Below are positions 59,656-64,000 of a stretch of 64,000 nt of DNA, piece by piece. Source of the stretch: Dactylosporangium roseum (GTDB lineage Bacteria; Actinomycetota; Actinomycetes; Mycobacteriales; Micromonosporaceae); the NCBI RefSeq assembly GCF_025264685.1, contig NZ_CP073721.1:4455001-4519000 (forward strand). The letters are read 5' to 3'. Numbering within the stretch: the stretch's first letter is position 1; every line of letters begins with the position of its first letter. The notes below the pieces were generated by a model. The model was not told the DNA's origin. It worked only from the letters and a program-made list of their open reading frames with translations, and searched no databases. Both the position numbers and the translations under genes were made by a program.

Positions 59656-60228
59656 GTGATCAGCGATCTCGAGCTGCGGGGACTGAGCCACCGCGAGCGG
59701 GCCGAGCTCGCCCAGCGACTCGCCGCGCTCGCGCCGCCGGTGCCGCAGGGCCGGACCGTCGTGGAGGAACGCACCCGGCGGTGGTTCGTCATCGTCGTCG
59801 GGGTGGCCAGCGTGCTGCTGATCCCGTGGATCGTCGCGCTGGCCGCCACGCTCCCCCGGCACTACCTCACCGGGCACTGGCGGGCCACCTGGGTCGGGTT
59901 CGACCTGGCCGTCGCCGTCGCGCTGGCCACCACCGCCTGGGCGGCACTGCGCCGCAGACAGGTGGTGGTGCTGGCCGCGTTCGTCAGCGCGACGCTGCTC
60001 GGGTGCGACGCCTGGTTCGACATCATGACGGCGTCCGGCCCCGACCGCTGGGCGAGCGTCGCCACCGGGGTCCTGGTCGAGCTGCCGCTGGCCGGATGGC
60101 TGTTCTTCGTCGCGCACCACCTGGTCCGGCTCAGCATGCGGCGGCTCCTCGTGCTCTCCGGCCAGCCGCCCGACCTGCCGCTGCGGCGGATGCCCCTGTT
60201 CGGGGTGCCACCCAGGCAGCGACGCTGA
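59656..60228 (+). CDS. Four-helix membrane protein with charged N-terminal helix
   Basis: A 190-residue protein. A charged start (SDLELRGLSHRERAELAQRL) leads into four hydrophobic helices (WFVIVVGVASVLLIPWIVAL, WVGFDLAVAVALATTAWAAL, VVVLAAFVSATLLGCDAWFD, SVATGVLVELPLAGWLFFVA). A short basic C-terminus follows. No family is identified with certainty. GTG 59656 lies after TAGGGT (8 nt), pointing to a leaderless start. The 110 bp upstream are rich in GGCGCGGAGGGGCGC-type repeats. Confidence 0.78.
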   Translation: MISDLELRGLSHRERAELAQRLAALAPPVPQGRTVVEERTRRWFVIVVGVASVLLIPWIVALAATLPRHYLTGHWRATWVGFDLAVAVALATTAWAALRRRQVVVLAAFVSATLLGCDAWFDIMTASGPDRWASVATGVLVELPLAGWLFFVAHHLVRLSMRRLLVLSGQPPDLPLRRMPLFGVPPRQRR

Positions 60229-60296
60229 TCACGGTCCGGGACCGCGGTCCAGGTGTACCGTGACCCCGCCGCCGTCGACCGAGCCGAAGCGCTGCG

Positions 60297-61478
60297 CTAC
60301 GGGAGGCTCAGGCGAGCCGTCGTGCCGGCCGGGGAGGAGCTCAGCGTGACCCGGCCGCCGTGCGCCGTCGCGGTCTCCTGGGCGATGTGCAGGCCCAGGC
60401 CGACGCCCGGCACCGCCTGGGCGCGAGAGTGGCGGCCGCGGTAGAAGCGCTGGAAGACGTACGGGAGTTCGTCCGGCGGGACCCCGACGCCCGTGTCGGT
60501 GACCTCGACCGTGGGGACGGGCGCGACGACCGTACGCACCGTGACCGTGCCGTCCGGCGGGGTGAAGAGCAGGCCGTTGCGGATCAACTGCCGGACGGCT
60601 TGGGTGAGCCGCGTGACGTCGACGCGCACGGCGGCCGCCTGGCTCGGGGGCTCGACGACCAGGTCGATGCCACGCTGCGCGGCGACGGGACGGCAGGCGT
60701 GCGCGGCCGCCGCGGCGATCATGTGCAGCTCGACCGGGGCACGGTGCAGCACGAGCGGGAGGTCGGCCGGGCGGGTGCCGTTGAGCAGGTGGTCGACCAT
60801 GCCGACGAGGCGCTCGCCGTTGCGGTGGATCGGCTCCACCAGTTTGCCGAACGCGGCGAACCGCTCGTCGTCGGCGAGCAGTTCGAGGTACCCCTGGATC
60901 GCCGTCACCGGCGTGCGCAGTTCGTGGGAGATCGTCGCGACGAGATCCTCCTCCCGCTGGGTGACGCGGGCCAGCTCGTCGCCCAGTTCGGTGAGCATCA
61001 CCCGGCTGCGGATGAGCGACAGGTGCCCGGTGGCCTGCCGGGCGAGGGTGTCGAGCGCCTCGCGCTGGCGGTCCCCGGCGACGCCCGGGCGGTCGTCGAC
61101 GACGCAGAGTGCGCCGAGGGCGTGGCCGTCGTCGTCGATCAGCGGGGAGCCGGCGTAGAAGCGTACGTACGGGTCGCCGACGACGTTGGCGAACGCGTGG
61201 AAGCGCTCGTCGGAACGCGCGTCGGGGACCACGAGCTGCCGCCGTTCGTGAGCGGTCACGGCACAGAAGGAGACGTCGCGCGGGCTCTCCGAGCCGGCGA
61301 GGCCGGTGTTGCCGGCGTACCATTGCCGGTCGCGGTCGACGAGTGCGACGGCGGACATCGGGGTGTCGAAGATGGACGCCGCCAGCCGGGTGAGATCATC
61401 GAGTTCGCGCGGGCGCGGACGGTCGAGGACACCGTAGCTGTGCAGCGCGGAAAGCCGGGCTTCCTCGTCGACCGTCAT
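60297..61478 (-). CDS. GAF-domain histidine kinase
   Basis: A 393-residue soluble sensor kinase. The GAF domain is at about residues 15-155 (MSAVALVDRDRQWYAGNTGL, SFCAVTAHERRQLVVPDARS, RFYAGSPLIDDDGHALGALC), of the type seen in phytochrome-like and light/redox sensors. The HisKA domain has phospho-His185 in VATISHELRTPVTAIQGYLE. The HATPase_c has a slightly altered N-box (QLIRNGLLFTPPDG), then VTDTGVGVPPDELPYVFQRF and VGLGLHIAQETATAHGGRV. No response regulator is adjacent. The ATG at 61478 has GAGGGGA upstream. Confidence 0.92.
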   Translation of the reverse strand: MTVDEEARLSALHSYGVLDRPRPRELDDLTRLAASIFDTPMSAVALVDRDRQWYAGNTGLAGSESPRDVSFCAVTAHERRQLVVPDARSDERFHAFANVVGDPYVRFYAGSPLIDDDGHALGALCVVDDRPGVAGDRQREALDTLARQATGHLSLIRSRVMLTELGDELARVTQREEDLVATISHELRTPVTAIQGYLELLADDERFAAFGKLVEPIHRNGERLVGMVDHLLNGTRPADLPLVLHRAPVELHMIAAAAAHACRPVAAQRGIDLVVEPPSQAAAVRVDVTRLTQAVRQLIRNGLLFTPPDGTVTVRTVVAPVPTVEVTDTGVGVPPDELPYVFQRFYRGRHSRAQAVPGVGLGLHIAQETATAHGGRVTLSSSPAGTTARLSLP

Positions 61479-61611
61479 GGCGTCCCCTCATTGCTGATGC
61501 GCGGCGAGCCATGCCAGGTTGCGCCCGCCGGGGAGCCGCGCCGGACGCGCTGCGTTGCGGCCGGGGTGCTTCCGCTCTGCGAGAAACGCACCGGCACCGT
61601 TCCGAAATCGG

Positions 61612-61641
61612 TTGACCGAGTGAGTGCTCGCTCATTACGGT
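61612..61641 (+). promoter_or_regulatory. TetR-type operator between -35 and -10 elements
   Basis: TTGACC (61612-61617) and TACGGT (61636-61641) form a promoter with an 18-bp spacer. The spacer holds GAGTGAG-TG-CTCGCTC, a near-perfect dyad of the AcrR/TetR operator style (TGAGTGAGxxCTCACTCA). The GTG of the broken TetR gene follows 7 nt later, so the regulator would have repressed itself and the exporter. Confidence 0.7.
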
Positions 61642-61648
61642 CACGAAC

Positions 61649-62236
61649 GTGAACCAGACCCGTCGTCGGCGAGTGCCGGCACTCACTCTCGACGACCGGC
61701 GCGCGGCGCTCATCGCGGCGACCCTGCCGCTGCTGCGCAGCCACGGCGCGGCGGTCACGACACGGTAGATCGCCGAGACGGCGGGTGTCGCCGAGGGCAC
61801 GATGCTCATCTCGGCCGCCCCTGTCCACCGCTTTCGACGAGGATTCGAGACTGCGGGCGCTGTCCGCGATCGACCCGGAGTCGTCACTGCGTGCGAGGAT
61901 GGCCGACGTGATGGCCATCCTCGTCCGCGGGATCGAGGCGAACATCCAGCTCATGATGGTGGCCGCACACTGCCGCACGACACGGCGGGCCCGCTCATGA
62001 CCAACCTCATGGCGGGCCGGCGGCGTCTCATAGACGCCGTCGCGGCCGTCATCGAGCCGGACCGCGACAGGCTGCGCCGCAGCCCGATGTCCACCGCCCG
62101 CCCGCTCATCGCACTCGTGGTCACCACGGTGCGCAGCGAACTCACCGAGCCCGACGTGTTCACCCCCGAGGAACTGATCGGGGTGTTGCTCGACGGCCTG
62201 CTGACCCGTCCGACTGGAGAAGCCCGAGAATGCTGA
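61649..62236 (+). pseudogene. Broken TetR/AcrR-family regulator
   Basis: The frame starts normally (LTLDDRRAALIAATLPLLRS, then HGAAVTTR), hits an in-frame TAG at codon 40 (61766-61768) exactly where the family has Gln (TTRQIAEAAGVAEGT), then continues IAETAGVAEGTM. A frameshift with a deletion of about 15 codons follows near 61810-61840, the middle (AFDEDSRLRALSAIDPESSL, RARMADVMAILVRG) is in another frame, and near 61975 the original frame returns for the ligand domain (RRRLIDAVAAVIEPDRDRLR, EELIGVLLDGLL). At least three lesions make it non-functional. Its end overlaps the ABC gene. Confidence 0.8.
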
Positions 62237-63966
62237 TCCGCCTGCTCAAAACCTATCTGCATCCCTACCGGAGGCCGATCACCCTGGTGGTGCTGCTGCA
62301 ACTCGTGCAGACGCTCGCCACGCTGTATCTCCCGACGCTCAACGCCGACATCATCGACAACGGTGTGGTGAAGGGTGACACCGGCTACATTCTCCGCATC
62401 GGCGGCTGGATGCTCGCCGTCACCCTGGTCCAGATCCTCTGTTCCGCGGCCGCCGTCTACTTCGGCGCCCGCACCGCCATGGCGCTCGGACGGGACGTCC
62501 GCGCCGGCATCTTCACCAAGGTGCAGGCCCTCTCCGCGCGGGAGGTCGGGCACTTCGGCGCGCCGTCGCTCATCACCCGCACGACGAACGACATCCAGCA
62601 GGTACAGATGCTGGTCCTGATGACGTTCACGCTCATGGTCTCCGCGCCGATCATGTGCTTCGGCGGCATCCTGCTGGCGCTGCACCAGGACGTGCCCCTC
62701 TCGGCGCTGCTGCTGGTCGTGGTCCCGATCCTGATCGGGGTCATCGCGGTCATCGTGGTGCGGATGCGGCCGCTGTTCCGCACCATGCAGGAGCGCATCG
62801 ACCTCGTGAACCGGGTGATCCGCGAGCAGATCACCGGCATCCGGGTGATCCGCGCGTTCGTCCGTGACGAGCACGAGCGGGTGCGGTTCGCCCGCACCAA
62901 CGGCGACCTGCGCGACGTCTCGCTCGCCGTGGGGCGGCTGATGGCGCTGATGTTCCCGACGGTCATGCTCGTCGTCAACGCCTCCAGCATCCTCGTGCTC
63001 TGGTTCGGCGCGCACCGCATCGACAACGGGCAGATGCAGGTCGGTGCGCTGACGGCGTTCCTGAGCTACCTGATGCAGATCCTCATGTCCGTCATGATGG
63101 CCACGTTCATGTTCGTGATGATCCCGCGGGCCGAGGTGTGCGCCGAGCGGATCCAGGAGGTGCTCACCACCGAGTCGAGCGTGACCATCGCCGCCGTGCC
63201 GGTGACGAGCCTGTCCCAGCACGGCGAGCTGGAACTGCGCGACGTCGAGTTCCACTACCCCGGCGCGGAGGCTCCGGTGCTCAGCGGCGTCGACCTCGTC
63301 GCCCATCCCGGCCAGACCACGGCCATCATCGGCAGCACCGGCGCGGGCAAGACGACGCTGCTCAACCTGGTGCCGCGGCTGTTCGACGCGACCGGCGGCG
63401 CGGTGCTGGTCGACGGCGTCGACGTGCGCCGGCTCGACCCGGCGCTGCTGGCGGCGACGGTCAGCATGGTGCCGCAGAAGCCGTACCTCTTCACCGGCAC
63501 CGTCGCGACCAACCTGCGGTACGGGCGGCCGGACGCGACCGACGACGAGCTGTGGCGGGCGCTGGAGGTGGCACAGGCGGCCGACTTCGTCCGGCAGATG
63601 ACCGGCGAGCTCGACGCCCCGATCGCCCAGGGCGGCACCAACGTCTCCGGCGGGCAGCGGCAGCGCCTGGCGATCGCCCGCACGCTGGTCGCCCGGCCGG
63701 AGATCTACCTGTTCGACGATTCGTTCTCGGCGCTGGACTACGCGACGGACGCAGCGTTGCGGGAGGCGCTGCGCACCGAGATCGCGGGTGCGACCGTGGT
63801 CATCGTGGCGCAGCGGGTGAGCACGATCCGCGACGCCGACCGCATCGTCGTGCTCGACGAGGGCCGCGTCGTCGGCACCGGCACCCACCAGGACCTCATG
63901 GACGGCAACACGACCTATCGCGAGATCGTGCTGTCGCAGTTGACGGAGCAGGAGGCGGCAGCATGA
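62230..63966 (+). CDS. ABC exporter half-transporter (MdlB/SmdA-like)
   Basis: A 578-residue fused permease-ATPase. The six-helix ABC_membrane domain is at residues 1-300; the ATPase follows with Walker A GSTGAGKTTLL (residues 368-378, Lys374), signature VSGGQRQRLAIA, and Walker B YLFDDSFSALD. The catalytic Glu of Walker B is Asp497, as in the degenerate half of heterodimeric multidrug exporters. The next gene starts in an ATGA overlap and is probably the partner half. ATG 62230 overlaps the last codons of the broken TetR gene, so expression is probably now unregulated (inference). Confidence 0.92.
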   Translation: MLIRLLKTYLHPYRRPITLVVLLQLVQTLATLYLPTLNADIIDNGVVKGDTGYILRIGGWMLAVTLVQILCSAAAVYFGARTAMALGRDVRAGIFTKVQALSAREVGHFGAPSLITRTTNDIQQVQMLVLMTFTLMVSAPIMCFGGILLALHQDVPLSALLLVVVPILIGVIAVIVVRMRPLFRTMQERIDLVNRVIREQITGIRVIRAFVRDEHERVRFARTNGDLRDVSLAVGRLMALMFPTVMLVVNASSILVLWFGAHRIDNGQMQVGALTAFLSYLMQILMSVMMATFMFVMIPRAEVCAERIQEVLTTESSVTIAAVPVTSLSQHGELELRDVEFHYPGAEAPVLSGVDLVAHPGQTTAIIGSTGAGKTTLLNLVPRLFDATGGAVLVDGVDVRRLDPALLAATVSMVPQKPYLFTGTVATNLRYGRPDATDDELWRALEVAQAADFVRQMTGELDAPIAQGGTNVSGGQRQRLAIARTLVARPEIYLFDDSFSALDYATDAALREALRTEIAGATVVIVAQRVSTIRDADRIVVLDEGRVVGTGTHQDLMDGNTTYREIVLSQLTEQEAAA

Positions 63967-64000
63967 CGGCACCACGCAGGCCCGCCGGCCCGCCGGTGGG
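63963..64000 (+). CDS. Start of the partner ABC exporter subunit (cut by window edge)
   Basis: ATG 63963 overlaps the previous stop codon (ATGA). Only 12 codons (TAPRRPAGPPV) are in the window. Identification as the second half of a heterodimeric ABC exporter rests on the position and on the degenerate Walker B of the first half, which usually pairs with a canonical subunit. Confidence 0.55.
   Translation, partial: MTAPRRPAGPPV

Noticed and set aside
61785..62000. A separate 71-residue gene in the broken TetR region
   Set aside because: Its middle (AFDEDSRLRALSAID...) is the frameshifted ligand domain of the same TetR gene rather than an independent protein.

Overview
The window is very GC-rich DNA with strong third-position G/C bias. 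It encodes actinomycete hallmarks: Lsr2, a mycothiol-dependent-type enzyme, an F420-dependent-type luciferase-family oxidoreductase, a DUF3159 membrane protein, a DUF2252 protein and an actinobacterial-style second type II topoisomerase. This points to Actinomycetota, most likely a Micromonosporales-type soil organism (inference; no rRNA is present). I saw no tRNA, rRNA, CRISPR array or transposase. Many genes appear to be read from leaderless promoters: a TANNNT-like hexamer lies 6-8 nt before an ATG or GTG.

Layout. 0.2-6 kb: a GlsB-like membrane protein, a tandem universal stress protein, and a compact operon of a membrane GGDEF-EAL protein with an alpha-oxoamine synthase. 6-14 kb: a penicillin-binding-protein remnant, a PemK/MazF-like protein, an ECF sigma factor with a linked membrane protein, a STAS antagonist, DUF3159 and FUSC-like membrane proteins, a Tyr-phosphatase, a collapsed ketopantoate reductase and a DUF2252 protein. 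14-25 kb: a truncated paralogue of the GGDEF-EAL sensor, a metallophosphoesterase, a P450, a second USP, an MFS transporter, a secreted M6-like metallopeptidase, a Pth2 homologue with a recoded active-site segment, and CorA-1. 25-34 kb: a second STAS protein, AraC, VOC, a low-complexity and tandem-repeat tract, a Rho_N-like protein, LLM oxidoreductase, GT2, a Bcr-like MFS and Lsr2. 34-41 kb: a patch of gene fragments (sugar permease, histidine kinase, STAS) mixed with repeats and intact genes (cold-shock-domain protein, acyl-CoA synthetase, response regulator, phenylacetate-CoA ligase). 41-50 kb: PAP2, GntR, a 1240-residue sensor with histidine kinase, receiver, PAS, PP2C and RsbW-like modules, and CorA-2. 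50-64 kb: a topoisomerase IV-like pair, membrane proteins, TauE/SafE, glucose-6-phosphate isomerase, a GAF histidine kinase, and a broken TetR gene in front of an ABC exporter pair.

Functional theme. The intact genes lean towards stress and signal transduction: two USPs, two STAS proteins, an ECF sigma factor, an RsbU/RsbW-bearing hybrid kinase, a GAF kinase, an Rcp1-like regulator and c-di-GMP modules.

Two features stand out beyond ordinary gene content. First, a composite intergenic repeat (a hairpin of about 55 bp joined to a conserved tail of about 120-150 bp) occurs six times; in some copies the loop is inverted relative to the tail, and one copy carries a half-hairpin at its far end. 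Second, there is an unusual density of freshly decayed genes: TetR, PanE, a PBP, an RbsC-like permease, a histidine-kinase tail, a STAS start, a truncated GGDEF protein, and a Pth2 with a compensated frameshift.
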